Below are positions 30,978-40,212 of a DNA stretch of 64,000 nucleotides, piece after piece. Source of the DNA: Longimicrobium sp. GTDB taxonomy: Bacteria > Gemmatimonadota > Gemmatimonadetes > Longimicrobiales > Longimicrobiaceae. A model generated the notes under the pieces. The model worked only from the letters and a program-made list of their open reading frames with translations, did not search any database and was not told the origin of the DNA. Both the position numbers and the translations under genes were made by a program. The stretch's first letter is position 1, and each line of letters starts with the position of its first letter. Location of the stretch: assembly GCA_036377595.1 (NCBI GenBank), contig DASUYB010000079.1:32379-96378 (forward strand), read 5' to 3'.

Positions 30978-32051
30978 TCAGAGCGACGCCAGCTCCAGGC
31001 GCTCGGGGGGAACGCCCATCACCTCGGCGTACTCGCGGCGGCCCCAGCGAAAGTACGACCACGCCTCGGCGCCGTCGTGGGGGTGGTCCCACTCCACCGG
31101 CCCGGCGGGGGGAGCGTGCAGCCGCAGCCCCTTCTCCTCCAGCCACGCGTCGTCGTAGACCGTGTCCTGATAGCGGTAGCCCTCGTCCGGGAGGATCACG
31201 GCGGTGAGCGCGTCGGGGTTGTTCCGGGCGTACCAGTCGGCCACCAGGAACGCCGCGCCGCTGGTGGGGCCCATGAACACCGCGTGCTCCGCGTGCAGCC
31301 GCCGGGTGGCGTGGTAGGCCTCGGCGGCGCCCACCCAGTGCACCAGGTCCACCGCCGCGTGGTCCACGTTGGCGGGCACCAGGCTGTTCCCCAGCCCGCG
31401 CAGCGTGCGCTTGCCTTCGGACAGGCCGAAGATGACGCTGCGGTGCGTGTCCACCGCCACCACGCTCAGCCCGGGGGAAAGGAGGCGGAGGGCCGACGCG
31501 GTCCCGCAGAGCGACCCGCCCGAGCCCACCGGGCCCACCAGGCAGTCCACCGCGCCGGCCGCGTGGGCGAGCTGCTCGGCGCAGGGGGCGAAGCTGGCCG
31601 GGTTCTGGGGGTTGGTGTACTGGCGGGGGCAGAACGCGTCCGGATTCTCCGCCAGGATCCGCTCCAGGAACTCGAGCCGGGCGATCTGGAAGGCGCCGGA
31701 TGGGCCCGGGTCGCGCAGGATGTGCACGGTGGCCCCCAGCTCCTCCAGCCGGCGCCGCAGCGGCGGCTCGATGGAGGGGTCGCTCACCAGCTCCAGCGGG
31801 TGCCCGTGCAGCCGGGCCACCATCGCCAGCGACAGCCCGAACGTCCCCGAGCTGGTCTCCGCGATCACTCCGCCCGGCCGCAGCTCGCCCTCCTCGCGCG
31901 CCCTGGCGACGATGTAGCGCGCGGGGAGCAGCTTCGACAGCGTGAACACGAGCCCCACCAGGTTCGGGCGCAGCCACACCAGGCGGGGAAGCACCAGCGC
32001 GTCCACCACGCTGGCGTTGATCACGGGACCGGCCGACGCCTGTGTAGTCAC
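30978..32051 (-). CDS. PLP-dependent cysteine-synthase-like enzyme
   Basis: A 357-aa fold-type II PLP protein. It has the phosphate-binding loop SSGTFGLSLA and a late GPTSGAAFL segment. The usual lysine motif NPxGSxKDR is replaced by NLVGLVFTLSKLLPARY, so the Schiff-base lysine is probably the Lys of LSKLLP. This marks it as a divergent relative of CysK and SbnA, probably catalysing beta-replacement on a serine or cysteine derivative. The substrate is unknown. The GTG start overlaps the stop of the methyltransferase gene (GTGA), so the two are translationally coupled. A second, canonical family member lies at 38867-39961. Confidence 0.8.
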   Translation of the reverse strand: MTTQASAGPVINASVVDALVLPRLVWLRPNLVGLVFTLSKLLPARYIVARAREEGELRPGGVIAETSSGTFGLSLAMVARLHGHPLELVSDPSIEPPLRRRLEELGATVHILRDPGPSGAFQIARLEFLERILAENPDAFCPRQYTNPQNPASFAPCAEQLAHAAGAVDCLVGPVGSGGSLCGTASALRLLSPGLSVVAVDTHRSVIFGLSEGKRTLRGLGNSLVPANVDHAAVDLVHWVGAAEAYHATRRLHAEHAVFMGPTSGAAFLVADWYARNNPDALTAVILPDEGYRYQDTVYDDAWLEEKGLRLHAPPAGPVEWDHPHDGAEAWSYFRWGRREYAEVMGVPPERLELASL

Positions 32052-33094
32052 ACTCTCGCGGTGGCGATCGTCACGCGGGGCGGCACCGCGAACCCGTCGG
32101 TACGGTTCGCGTAGTACCGCCGCTCGGCCTCCTCGCGCGAGAGGAAGCCGGCGTCGGAGAAGCCGAGTGATCGCAGCATCGCTCCGAGCTCATCGGGTGT
32201 GAAGTAGCTGATCCACGGCTCGCCGGCCGACGCGGAACCCTCGGCGAGCCTCGAGGCCGCCGCGTCCGTGTGTGCGAACGTGAACACGATCTCGCTCCGC
32301 TTTGGGAACGACAGCACGGTGCGCAGCGTCGCCTCGATCGCGTCGCGGGTGAGGTACATCGTGACGCCGAGCCACGAGAAGAACGTGCGCTTCGCCGTGT
32401 GCACGCCGCAGCGCGCGAGGCCGTGGGAGAGCGTCTCGCGCTCGAAGTCGATGTCGGCGAAGCGCACGTTCGGCGGGATCTCGATCCCCGCCGCGGCAAG
32501 CGCCGCGCGCTTTGCCGCCTGGCTGGCCGGGTGATCGACCTCGACGATCGCGAGGCGGTGCGCCCAGGGTGGCTGGCGGTACGCGAAGGTGTCGAGCCCG
32601 GCGCCCAGAAGCACGTACTGCTCGACGCCGTCCGCAACGGCGTCCATGAGCGCATCCTCGGCGAATCGGCTCCGCAGGACCACGTGCGAGCGCAGGCCGC
32701 GCGAGGCCGGCGTCTGCAACTCGTCGGCGTGCGCGCGGATCTGCGCCTCGATGTCGCCGCCGAGCAGCCGCGCGACGACCGTGTCGTTCAACACGGGGGG
32801 CTTGCCGTCGACGATGAGGTGTGCCGCCCGCTCCACGGCGACGCCGCGCGCGGTGCCGCTCGCCGCGCGCCGGGCGCCTGTCATTTCCGTTTTCAGCCTC
32901 AGCAGCCGCAACGCACGTTCACCGGCGAGGCGGGCAACTGCCGCCTGCCAGCCCGGGGGTGGAGGGCGGAAGTCACGGGTGGCGGGATCCAGGCGTGCGT
33001 GCGCGATGGCATCCTGCGAGACGCCTAGTTCACTCGCCAGGTCCGCCGTTGTGATCGGCTCCAGCAAGCAGTCGGTCGCCTCCTTGTAATCCAC
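32048..33094 (-). CDS. HTH-fused SAM-dependent methyltransferase (LCMT/PPM1 family)
   Basis: A 348-aa protein with a GTG start and AGGAG seven bases upstream. Residues from about 110 onward form a leucine-carboxyl-methyltransferase-type domain with the SAM loop YVLLGAGLDTFAYR and the downstream EVDHPASQ segment. Residues 1-75 are unusual: TTADLASELGVSQDAIAHAR is a clear helix-turn-helix, followed by a basic helical stretch. Such an HTH normally occurs in a separate DNA-binding protein. It is first in an operon with the cysteine-synthase-like gene, behind a promoter homologous to that of NRPS A. Possible roles are O-methylation of the peptide, regulation, or both; only the domain content is seen. 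Confidence 0.85.
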   Translation of the reverse strand: MDYKEATDCLLEPITTADLASELGVSQDAIAHARLDPATRDFRPPPPGWQAAVARLAGERALRLLRLKTEMTGARRAASGTARGVAVERAAHLIVDGKPPVLNDTVVARLLGGDIEAQIRAHADELQTPASRGLRSHVVLRSRFAEDALMDAVADGVEQYVLLGAGLDTFAYRQPPWAHRLAIVEVDHPASQAAKRAALAAAGIEIPPNVRFADIDFERETLSHGLARCGVHTAKRTFFSWLGVTMYLTRDAIEATLRTVLSFPKRSEIVFTFAHTDAAASRLAEGSASAGEPWISYFTPDELGAMLRSLGFSDAGFLSREEAERRYYANRTDGFAVPPRVTIATARV

Positions 33095-33293
33095 AGCGCG
33101 CTCCTGCCCGTCTGGTGAACAAATGAATGGGCAAAGATCGGTTGGTGCATCACCAACAGGGGCAAGAACAAGGCTGGCCGCTCTCCCGCAAAGAAGGACG
33201 ACCAGCCTCGACGCGAAACGACCCCGAAGGCCGCCCGCTCACCGAAGCTGCCCTGCTGGACGGCCCGGGTCAGTCAGGCATCGCGGACCTCCA

Positions 33294-33322
33294 CGATAAC
33301 CCGGGCGCTTGCCCCGGGTCAA
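33294..33322 (-). promoter_or_regulatory. Candidate promoter of the methyltransferase operon
   Basis: TTGACC (33317-33322), exactly 17 bp, then TTATCG (33294-33299) on the minus strand, 200 bp upstream of the GTG. It is homologous to the NRPS A promoter at 25713-25742, and the spacer itself is a GC-rich inverted repeat (CCGGGGC/GCCCGGG). Confidence 0.6.
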
Positions 33323-33457
33323 CAGTTCCCGTCAAATTTGGCGGAAGCATATTGGCTCTTTCTTACTTCCTGTCGGATAAGTGCTTGCGAGGAGATGACC
33401 GATCCGTTTAAACTTGAGGAATAAAAATTCCACGCTGACGCAAAAGGTGCGCTCCGG
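33323..33457 (-). promoter_or_regulatory. Conserved upstream region shared with the NRPS A promoter (copy 2)
   Basis: Aligns with 25743-25875. Shared words include CCTGTCGGATAAG, CTTGCGA and TTTAAACTTGAGGAAT. The rest of the 33095-33805 gap (to the MocA-type gene) shows no other supported feature. Confidence 0.5.
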
Positions 33458-33805
33458 GCGGACGGCATGGCGTAATGAAGTCGTTCGCATGCTGCGGCGA
33501 CCCGGTGTTTTATGGTGAGGCAAAGCTTGCCAAATCCGGCGGGTGAAGAGCTGACGGCCGGCATCGCACCCGGGCTGGCTCGCGCGTGAGGCGCCGGGCA
33601 GCCACTCCAGGCACTCTGGAAGCCGGAGGCGCCAGTGATCGGACGGGAGAAATGGAGAGCTGGATCGAGACCTGGCCGCGCCCCGCGGTAGCGACGTGCG
33701 ACGCACCCGGGCTCGTCACCCACTTCCGGCGGTCGGATTCTCGCCCGGTGGTCTACCGGCGCGCATCGGTGCACGCCGGTGTCCCGCCTCGAAGGGAGCA
33801 GCGAA

Positions 33806-34951
33806 ATGACTGACCTGGCGACCTCGGCCCGGGTGCTGCCGGCCGACCTGAGCCATATCGCGAATGTGACCATGCCTGCTCAGGGCCTGGGCGCAGTGGT
33901 CGTCGGCCTGGGGCGGGCAGGGTTGGGGCTGCACATTCCCGTCCTGGAGAAGATTCGCCGTGACGGGGCCGCAGCTTCACCCTTCGGGGCTGTCGTCGGT
34001 CTGGTCGACGCCGTGGAAGCGGGAACCAGACGCGCGCTGCATCGTCTCGAATACGACTATGGATACGACCCGGGGCGGATCAGCTGCGCGACCTCGCTCG
34101 CGGCTCTGAAAGGCATCGATCCGGACCATACGATCGTGCACATCTGCACGCCCGCGGACGATCACGCATCGGCCCTGCGCGCCGCGACCGAGGCCGGATT
34201 CCGGCGCATCATCGTCGAGAAGCCCTGCGCCGGCAACACCGCCGACGTCGACGAGATGCGGCGTATCGCCGATCGGACGGGCGCCAGCATCGCCGTGATC
34301 AACCCGTACCTGTACAGTCGCTCCGTCGCCAGCTGCAAGGACAAGATCCAGCAGGTGGGACAGCAGCCCCACTACCTGGAATTCGAGATGTCGAAGCCGC
34401 GGACAGCTCCGACGCTGTCCGGGCGCTCGCGGCCGGAATCCGTCATGGACGTCGAGATGCCGCATCAGATCGCCACGGCGCTGTACCTCACCGAGGCGTC
34501 GCGATACAGGGTGCTTCGCGCCGACGTGCGGCACATGCACTATCGGGAGATGGAAACCGAGCCCTGCCAGGTCGTCCGGAACATGGGAGTCGGCGTTATC
34601 GTCCTGGAGCTGGATCAGTGCATCGCGGTCCTCGTCTCCTATCTCGATGCGCTGACACGCACGCGGGAGCTGAAGCTGCGCTTTCCCAACACCGAGCACA
34701 TCGAGGCGTTCCTGCCGGTCACGGGAGACGACCACTACAGCGTGATCATCGAGTACTCCGGTCACAATACCGATGGGTCGGCCGAGCAGACACTGGTCGC
34801 GAAGCTGCCCGACGACATGCTTGCGCGATGCCTGTTCGACATGTATACGCGATTCATTACCGATTCCCCGCAGCTCAGTGATCTCACCTTCAATCGGAAG
34901 GTGATCGATGTGATGGACAAGGCGAAGGCGTTCGCACGGATTCGAAGGTAG
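33806..34951 (+). CDS. Gfo/Idh/MocA-family oxidoreductase
   Basis: A 381-aa NAD(P)-dependent dehydrogenase-like protein. It has a Rossmann loop VVGLGRAGLGLH near the N-terminus, the family EKP motif (IIVEKPCAG), and an alpha/beta C-terminal half. The ATG at 33806 is preceded by GAAGGGAG at ideal spacing, which decides the start. The family oxidises or reduces sugars, inositols and some amino-acid-derived substrates. Here the substrate is unknown. It is followed, after 146 bp, by an unrecognised gene in the same direction, with which it may act. Confidence 0.85.
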   Translation: MTDLATSARVLPADLSHIANVTMPAQGLGAVVVGLGRAGLGLHIPVLEKIRRDGAAASPFGAVVGLVDAVEAGTRRALHRLEYDYGYDPGRISCATSLAALKGIDPDHTIVHICTPADDHASALRAATEAGFRRIIVEKPCAGNTADVDEMRRIADRTGASIAVINPYLYSRSVASCKDKIQQVGQQPHYLEFEMSKPRTAPTLSGRSRPESVMDVEMPHQIATALYLTEASRYRVLRADVRHMHYREMETEPCQVVRNMGVGVIVLELDQCIAVLVSYLDALTRTRELKLRFPNTEHIEAFLPVTGDDHYSVIIEYSGHNTDGSAEQTLVAKLPDDMLARCLFDMYTRFITDSPQLSDLTFNRKVIDVMDKAKAFARIRR

Positions 34952-35097
34952 GGGCACGACGCCTCGATGCAGCACGCCCGGTTCGCATTTACGGCGGGCT
35001 CATCCTCCCGGGCGCGATCGGTTCACATCTCACGCTCACGGCCGAATGATCCGGCCGGTGAGTCATCCCGCCTTATCGCCACTTTCGGCTGACGACA

Positions 35098-36555
35098 ATG
35101 GACGAAGCCCCGCCCCGGGATTCCGCCGCGATCGCGAGGCGGCTCGAAGCGCTTGCATCCGCGCTGCGCGGCGGTGCGAATCCGTTCCTCCACGATGCGG
35201 AGATGCCGGACCTCGTGTACGGCATCAATGGCTTCGGGATGAACTGGCTGGCCGCCGCGACCGACGTTCCCGACGTACGGGAGGTGATTCTCGACCGGCT
35301 TTACGACGCGGTGAGCTCGCGGCCGGACGCGCCCGGCATCCTGGTGAATCTCGGTCGGATCCTGAGATCGGACATCCATCCGACATCGTGGCTGAATACC
35401 GAGAAGCAGCGTTGGCGCCACCGGCTGGTCGACCTGCTCGGACGCGTGTGCCGTGAGCACGCCGGCACGGCGGTGGGCGAGAGTGCCGTTCGGGAGACCG
35501 TGCGCACGATCGTTTCCGATTCATGCATGGTCACGCTCGATGTGCGCGGGCAGTGCCTGGATGGCCTCGCCGAGTGTCTCGCCGAGCTTCCGTCACTGGA
35601 CATCGAGCCGCACCTGGAGGTGGTGGAAGAGATCGTGACGCGGTTCCGCCCATGCCATGAGCGTGCGCTCGCGTTGCAGGTGACGGATACCCACGACACG
35701 ATCGACCCTCACACCGACCTGCCGGACCGCCGGTTCCTGGAAGTCCTGGAGCGTGCCGCGATTGTGAAGGCACGAGAACGGGCCTTCGTTTTCGGAGCCA
35801 GGCTTGCCGACGCCGTTCTCGGCGTCCGGCCCGACGGACGCGCACCGTCGATTGCCGCGCTCGCGCAGGAAGGTCGTGCGGCACTGGCCGCGCTGCGGTC
35901 CGGGGTCCTCTCCTCGGCCGAGTTCGAAGCGTTCATCGAGGCGCGTCTTCCGAGCCGGGCCGGCGATCTCGCCGACTACGTGGTCAACCGTCACCAGGTG
36001 CTCGTCGACGGCCTGACCATCCAGGATCTGTTCCGGTGGCTGATCGCGGCGCCCGAGAACTCATCCAGCGACCGGCGTTCGCGCCGGACCATCACCGCCT
36101 TCTTCAGGCAGGTGCTCGGGATGGGGCAGGCCGCGAACGCGGGACTGGATGCGAGGCCGTTCTTCATCGACCATGGCTACGGACCGGATGGGAAGCAGCT
36201 CGATTGGCCGAGCTACGTGTTCCTGCCGGCGGGCACCATCTGGGGGAAGGGTGCGGGGGTGGACCTTTCCTGCGGCGTGGCGTTCGGCGGGGGAGTCGAT
36301 CTCGCGGCTCGTCGCGGCCGCGACGCTGCGTATATCGGGGGAAGCTGGTCGGCCACCCTGTATCATGGCCATTCGCACGTGGGTGGCGGACACGGGTCGC
36401 AGGGAGCGGAGTCGAGGGATCGCATTCTTCACTTCGGTCTTACGGTGGATGACGGAGCGAGGCTTCCCTGGGGTGTGTACGTAGAAGCGGAACAGCATGT
36501 CGGCGGCCGTGTGTACCCGGGAGTCCGCACCTATCCACTGGCACCCGCGCGTTGA
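35098..36555 (+). CDS. Unrecognised 485-aa protein
   Basis: I do not recognise a family. The N-terminal 280 residues look mainly helical and charged. The last 200 residues are rich in Gly, His and aromatic residues, with DHGYGPDGKQLDWPSY, a Gly-rich GVAFGGGVDL stretch, and LYHGHSHVGGGHGS that could bind metal. There is no signal peptide or membrane segment. The ATG at 35098 has only a weak upstream ribosome-binding sequence. It lies downstream of the MocA-type gene in the same orientation, within the region bounded by the two 170-bp direct repeats. A biosynthetic role in the cluster is possible but not shown. Confidence 0.75.
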   Translation: MDEAPPRDSAAIARRLEALASALRGGANPFLHDAEMPDLVYGINGFGMNWLAAATDVPDVREVILDRLYDAVSSRPDAPGILVNLGRILRSDIHPTSWLNTEKQRWRHRLVDLLGRVCREHAGTAVGESAVRETVRTIVSDSCMVTLDVRGQCLDGLAECLAELPSLDIEPHLEVVEEIVTRFRPCHERALALQVTDTHDTIDPHTDLPDRRFLEVLERAAIVKARERAFVFGARLADAVLGVRPDGRAPSIAALAQEGRAALAALRSGVLSSAEFEAFIEARLPSRAGDLADYVVNRHQVLVDGLTIQDLFRWLIAAPENSSSDRRSRRTITAFFRQVLGMGQAANAGLDARPFFIDHGYGPDGKQLDWPSYVFLPAGTIWGKGAGVDLSCGVAFGGGVDLAARRGRDAAYIGGSWSATLYHGHSHVGGGHGSQGAESRDRILHFGLTVDDGARLPWGVYVEAEQHVGGRVYPGVRTYPLAPAR

Positions 36556-36797
36556 ATCTGCTGGATTGCAAAGGGGTTGCAGCCTGTCCTGCGACCTTTC
36601 CGCGCCAGAGTCGATCAGCAGCCCCGACTCGACGGCACCCCCGGGCTGGCCAGGGCGCCCGCCGAGTCTCGCGCCCGACAGGGAACGGTGCCGGAATTGA
36701 TCTCGTTGACACCGTGTGGCGTGACGGCCATCTTGACAGAGCGGCGGGAAACGGTTCGGCCGCCGCTTCCACCCCTTCCCATTCTCCGGAGGCCCCC

Positions 36798-37385
36798 TTG
36801 CGACGCATCTTCGCTCTTCTCCTCGTCACACCGCTCCTGGCGAACTGCTCCGAGTCCGTGACACCGGTGGCCCCTTCGGGGCCCGTGCACGACCTGGTTC
36901 AGTCGCCGCTGGATGACGGCTGGACGGATTCGCCGGCCGACGACTGGACGCTCGATGCGTGGCTCGCGCAGGCGCCGTCCGAGGAGTCGCCGCTGCAGAG
37001 CGCGCCCGGGGCGGGGGCGCTGATGTTCTTCGGCCACCCGACCGTCGGCACGGCTTACCCCCCGGGGGTGCACGACGAGTCGTTCCACGGCAGGGACAGG
37101 GTCATCCCGGGCGCCGTGGCGATCAATGCGGGCGACAAGGTGACCTTCCGGGTGTTCCCCGGGCACCGGGTGGCGATCTACAAACCCGGTACGCGGCCCG
37201 AGGACCTCGTGGTCATCCCCGGGTTCCCCTTCGTGGTCGACCCCACGAACCGGCTGGCGATCCAGGCGGCACCGGTGCCGGTGCTCTCGTTCACGTTCCA
37301 CAATCCCGGCACCTACCTGGTGATCTGCGCCACCACGCCGCACTTCGTCAACGCCAACATGTACGGCTGGGTCCACGTGCGGTAG
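36798..37385 (+). CDS. Cupredoxin-like lipoprotein
   Basis: A 195-aa exported protein. The start is TTG at 36798, with CCGGAGG five bases upstream. The N-terminus RRIFALLLVTPLLANC is a lipoprotein signal with Cys as lipidation site. The C-terminal half has type-I copper features: GHRVAIY supplies a first His, and the closing loop VICATTPHFVNANMYG supplies Cys, His and Met ligands in plastocyanin order. It would be a periplasmic or membrane-anchored electron carrier. Its link to the peptide cluster is unclear. A long palindrome follows its stop. Confidence 0.75.
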   Translation: MRRIFALLLVTPLLANCSESVTPVAPSGPVHDLVQSPLDDGWTDSPADDWTLDAWLAQAPSEESPLQSAPGAGALMFFGHPTVGTAYPPGVHDESFHGRDRVIPGAVAINAGDKVTFRVFPGHRVAIYKPGTRPEDLVVIPGFPFVVDPTNRLAIQAAPVPVLSFTFHNPGTYLVICATTPHFVNANMYGWVHVR

Positions 37386-37425
37386 GCGGCACGACGACCG
37401 CAGACGACGAGGCCGCTCGTCTTCA

Positions 37426-37480
37426 CGCAGAGACGCAGAGGCACGGAGAGTGGTTCTCTCCGTGCCTCTGCGTCTCTGCG
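37426..37480. repeat. Perfect 25-bp-arm palindrome
   Basis: Arms 37426-37450 and 37456-37480 are exact reverse complements around a 5-bp loop, built of GCAGAGACGCAGAGGCACGGA-type words. It lies 40 bp after the cupredoxin gene. It could terminate transcription, but the composition and a similar structure at 53131-53200 suggest a dispersed palindromic element. Confidence 0.85.
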
Positions 37481-37511
37481 CTGCGTGAGATATTCAATCA
37501 GGGCTTGATAC

Positions 37512-37680
37512 GAAATCCGAGAATTTGGTTGATGCACCCGATCGGTTCCACGATGACGTCATCCTGAGGCCGGCCAGACTGTAATCAGCGTCTGCGCAAG
37601 TGGTTGCAGGCCGAAGGATCTATCATCGCGGCAGCACGAGATTCGGGGAAACGCACCAATACTTCACCCGGACCTGGTAT
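37512..37680. repeat. Intergenic direct repeat of about 170 bp, copy 2
   Basis: Partner of 29382-29550 in the same orientation, about 8.1 kb away. The rest of 37386-37866 holds the palindrome above and no gene. Confidence 0.75.
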
Positions 37681-37866
37681 GATTCATCATCAGTAGAGTC
37701 GAGCCGTGGCGTGGATGCCCGGTTTCCCCGGCCCGCTCATCGAACCGGACGTGCGGATTCCCGCATCCGGCTCTCCGACCGGGTTCACCTCGAGGCATGC
37801 GAAGGCGCCACCTGCCGACGTCTGTACAGTTGCACCAGGCCGAGATTCGACCCGCCGGGCGCTGCT

Positions 37867-38877
37867 TCAGGAGGGGAAGAAGGAGGGGATGCGCACCCCC
37901 TCGCCGCGGCCGCCCGCGACGCGCTGGACGAGGTCGGCGACCGCGAGGTCCAGGGTGCCGAGCCCGAAGGGGCTGAAGATGACGATTCGTCCGTCGTGCG
38001 GCGGCGGCTCCACCCTCCCCAGCAGGATCTCGCCCAGGGAGCCGTGGACGAAGTCGGTGTTCCCGGCCAGCTCCGAGGCCAGGTGGATGGAGGTCTGCGC
38101 CCGGTTCACGTGGTGGAGGTCGTCGACCACGTTGTGGTGGGCGAGGATGGCCTCGGGCGCCAGGTCGCGCAGCGACACGTGCAGGAGCGTGGCCCCCGGC
38201 GGGCAGACGGAGAGGTCGTGAACGTGCGGCCGGATGGCGGTGGTGCCGAAGGCGGTGAGGGGAGCCGCCGCGAGCACCTCCTCCACGCTCGCGGCCACCC
38301 GGAGCTCGGCGCCGGGGCGCCCGGCCGCGATCCCCTCGCCGAAGCGGCGGGCCCGCGCCTCGTCCAGGTCGAAGACCACGAAGCGCGGCACCTCCGGCCA
38401 CGCCACGGCCAGGAAGTGCGCCACCTCGGCGTTGATGGGGCCGCACCCCACGAAGCCGACCGCCTCCGGCGCGCGGCCGCCGCGCAGCACGCGGGCGGCC
38501 AGTGCGGCGCTCGCGGCCGTGCGCTGCTTGCTGATGATGGAGCCCTCGAGGATCGCCCGCGGGCGGCCGGTGTCGCGGTCGTTCAGGATCACCACCGCCG
38601 AGGCCCGCTCCATCCCCCGGCGCACGTTCCCGGGAACGGAGGCGATCCACTTCACCCCGGCGAGCCGGAAGCCGTCGCCGAGGTAGGCGGGGAGCGAGAT
38701 GATCCGGTCCTCCTCGCTGTCCGGGAAGCGCAGGAAGCTTGAGTGCGGGAGCGAGGTCTCGCCCCGCGCCTGGGCCTCGTACGCCCTCCGGACCGCGTCG
38801 ACCACCTCGTCTTCGCGGCCGTGCAGCGCGCCCTCGACCTCGCGCGCGCCCAGGACCAGCACGTCGTCACCGTGCAA
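37867..38877 (-). CDS. sbnB: SbnB-type 2,3-diaminopropionate biosynthesis dehydrogenase
   Basis: A 336-aa member of the ornithine cyclodeaminase/mu-crystallin family, with Rossmann loop [13 protein letters not shown] and the family segment [17 protein letters not shown]. In siderophore pathways SbnB oxidatively splits N-(2-amino-2-carboxyethyl)-glutamate into L-2,3-diaminopropionate and 2-oxoglutarate. The TTG start has GGAG upstream and overlaps the end of the SbnA-type gene by 11 bp, so the pair is coupled. The pairing is what makes SbnB far more likely than ornithine cyclodeaminase. It probably supplies diaminopropionate to the NRPS. Confidence 0.85.
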   Translation of the reverse strand: MHGDDVLVLGAREVEGALHGREDEVVDAVRRAYEAQARGETSLPHSSFLRFPDSEEDRIISLPAYLGDGFRLAGVKWIASVPGNVRRGMERASAVVILNDRDTGRPRAILEGSIISKQRTAASAALAARVLRGGRAPEAVGFVGCGPINAEVAHFLAVAWPEVPRFVVFDLDEARARRFGEGIAAGRPGAELRVAASVEEVLAAAPLTAFGTTAIRPHVHDLSVCPPGATLLHVSLRDLAPEAILAHHNVVDDLHHVNRAQTSIHLASELAGNTDFVHGSLGEILLGRVEPPPHDGRIVIFSPFGLGTLDLAVADLVQRVAGGRGEGVRIPSFFPS

Positions 38878-39961
38878 CGGGAGGCTCCTTCTCGTCGCTC
38901 CAGAGGTGCGCGATGTCGCCCAGGTTGGCCTCCACCCAGGCGTCGCTGAAGATGGTGTCGAGGTAGCGGTCGCCGCGGTCGGGGAGGATGGCCACGCAGG
39001 TCGACCCCGCGGGGATCTCGCCGCGGAGCCGCTCGACCGCCGCCACCACGCCCCCCGACGAGCCGCCGGCGAGGATGGCCTCGCGCCGCAGCAGCCGGCG
39101 GCACCCGGCCACGCACTCCGCGTCGGTCACGAAGACGGGGCGGAAGGAGCCGGGGTCCGGGCAGAGGGGCGGGCGGATGGCCGAGCCCAGGCCGGGGATC
39201 AGGCGGCGGTGCTTCACCGTCGAGAAGATCTGGCTTCCCACGGCGTCCACCGCGATCACCCGGGTGGGCGCCCCCTGGTCGTGCAGGTAGTCCACACACC
39301 CGCGCAGCGTGCCGCAGGTGGCGGTGGCCACGAAGAGGTAGTCGAGCGGCGCCGGGGCCAGGTCGGCCAGGATCTCCTGGATCGTGGCCCGGTAGTGGGC
39401 GCCGGCGTTCTCCTCGTTCGCGTACTGGTCGGCCCAGAAGCTCCCCTCCACGGTGTCGAGGATCTCCCGGACGCGCCGCAGCTTGGCCGGGAGGAGCTCC
39501 CCCGTTTCCGGGTCGGGGCGGTCCACCACCTCGATCTCCGCCCCGTAGGCGCGCAGGATGGAGAGGTTGAGCGAGGTGGTCTTCGCGTCGACGATGCAGC
39601 GGAAGCGCAGCCCGTGGTAGGCGCAGGCCTGGGCCAGGCCGATCGCGGTGTTCCCGGAGCTCGCCTCCACCACCAGGGTGTCACGGCCCACGGCGCCGCT
39701 GGCCAGCGCGTGCTCCAGGATCGCCGCCGCCGCGCGGTCCTTGGAGCTTCCGCCCGGGTTGAACCCCTCGAGCTTGGCGTGGCAGGCGAACCCCACCCCC
39801 GCGAAGAGGCGCTCGAGCGGCACCAGCGGGGTGTTGCCGATGGTGGAGAGCACCCCCCGAGGCCTCGCACGCCCTCCCTGTCTGCGGGAAGACTCGGAAA
39901 GCAAGGCGGTGGGAGAGGCCAGTGTCACCCCGTGCAGCGGCGGGGCCGGTTTGATGTTCAT
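38867..39961 (-). CDS. sbnA: SbnA-type N-(2-amino-2-carboxyethyl)-L-glutamate synthase
   Basis: A 364-aa cysteine-synthase-fold PLP enzyme. It has the lysine motif [13 protein letters not shown], the phosphate loop [12 protein letters not shown] and [10 protein letters not shown] near the C-terminus. SbnA condenses O-phosphoserine with glutamate, the first step to 2,3-diaminopropionate. It is followed directly by SbnB. Together they form the two-gene diaminopropionate route known from staphyloferrin B and several peptide antibiotics. The ATG is at 39961; the ribosome-binding site is weak. Confidence 0.88.
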   Translation of the reverse strand: MNIKPAPPLHGVTLASPTALLSESSRRQGGRARPRGVLSTIGNTPLVPLERLFAGVGFACHAKLEGFNPGGSSKDRAAAAILEHALASGAVGRDTLVVEASSGNTAIGLAQACAYHGLRFRCIVDAKTTSLNLSILRAYGAEIEVVDRPDPETGELLPAKLRRVREILDTVEGSFWADQYANEENAGAHYRATIQEILADLAPAPLDYLFVATATCGTLRGCVDYLHDQGAPTRVIAVDAVGSQIFSTVKHRRLIPGLGSAIRPPLCPDPGSFRPVFVTDAECVAGCRRLLRREAILAGGSSGGVVAAVERLRGEIPAGSTCVAILPDRGDRYLDTIFSDAWVEANLGDIAHLWSDEKEPPVAR

Positions 39962-40081
39962 CAGCCGTCCTGGCGTTGACCTGGGATGCGACCGGTCCGT
40001 TCCCGCGGCCGCCGCGGGACGGCCGGGTTGCCGGCTGACAGGCCGGGCTCACGGGGTGAGGCGGCTCGTGGGAACGGCGTG

Positions 40082-40126
40082 GCCCGGGCGCTGCCGCATC
40101 GGCGGCCGATGCGGCAGCGCCCGGGC
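40082..40126. terminator. Near-perfect 45-bp palindrome between aminotransferase and sbnA
   Basis: Arms 40082-40103 and 40105-40126 are exact complements (22 bp each). It lies about 90 bp downstream of the HpgT-like stop and 120 bp upstream of sbnA. It may terminate the hmaS-hpgT transcript. No U-tract is present. Confidence 0.55.
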
Positions 40127-40212
40127 CCGCCCCACGTTCGATTGTGCCTGGATTCCCTGCGCAACGCCGGTAGACGAGGTGCTCGCGGGTCGCGCCGCCC
40201 GGCGTGCGGCGC

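Noticed and set aside
34162..34975. Minus-strand open frames opposite the MocA-type gene.
   Set aside because: The plus frame has the Rossmann and EKP motifs and an excellent ribosome-binding site; the minus frames have neither.
29276..37680. Direct repeats as a CRISPR array.
   Set aside because: Only two copies of each, thousands of bases apart, with no regular spacers and no cas genes.
37867..38877. SbnB-type gene as ornithine cyclodeaminase.
   Set aside because: It overlaps an SbnA-type gene, the diagnostic pairing for diaminopropionate synthesis.
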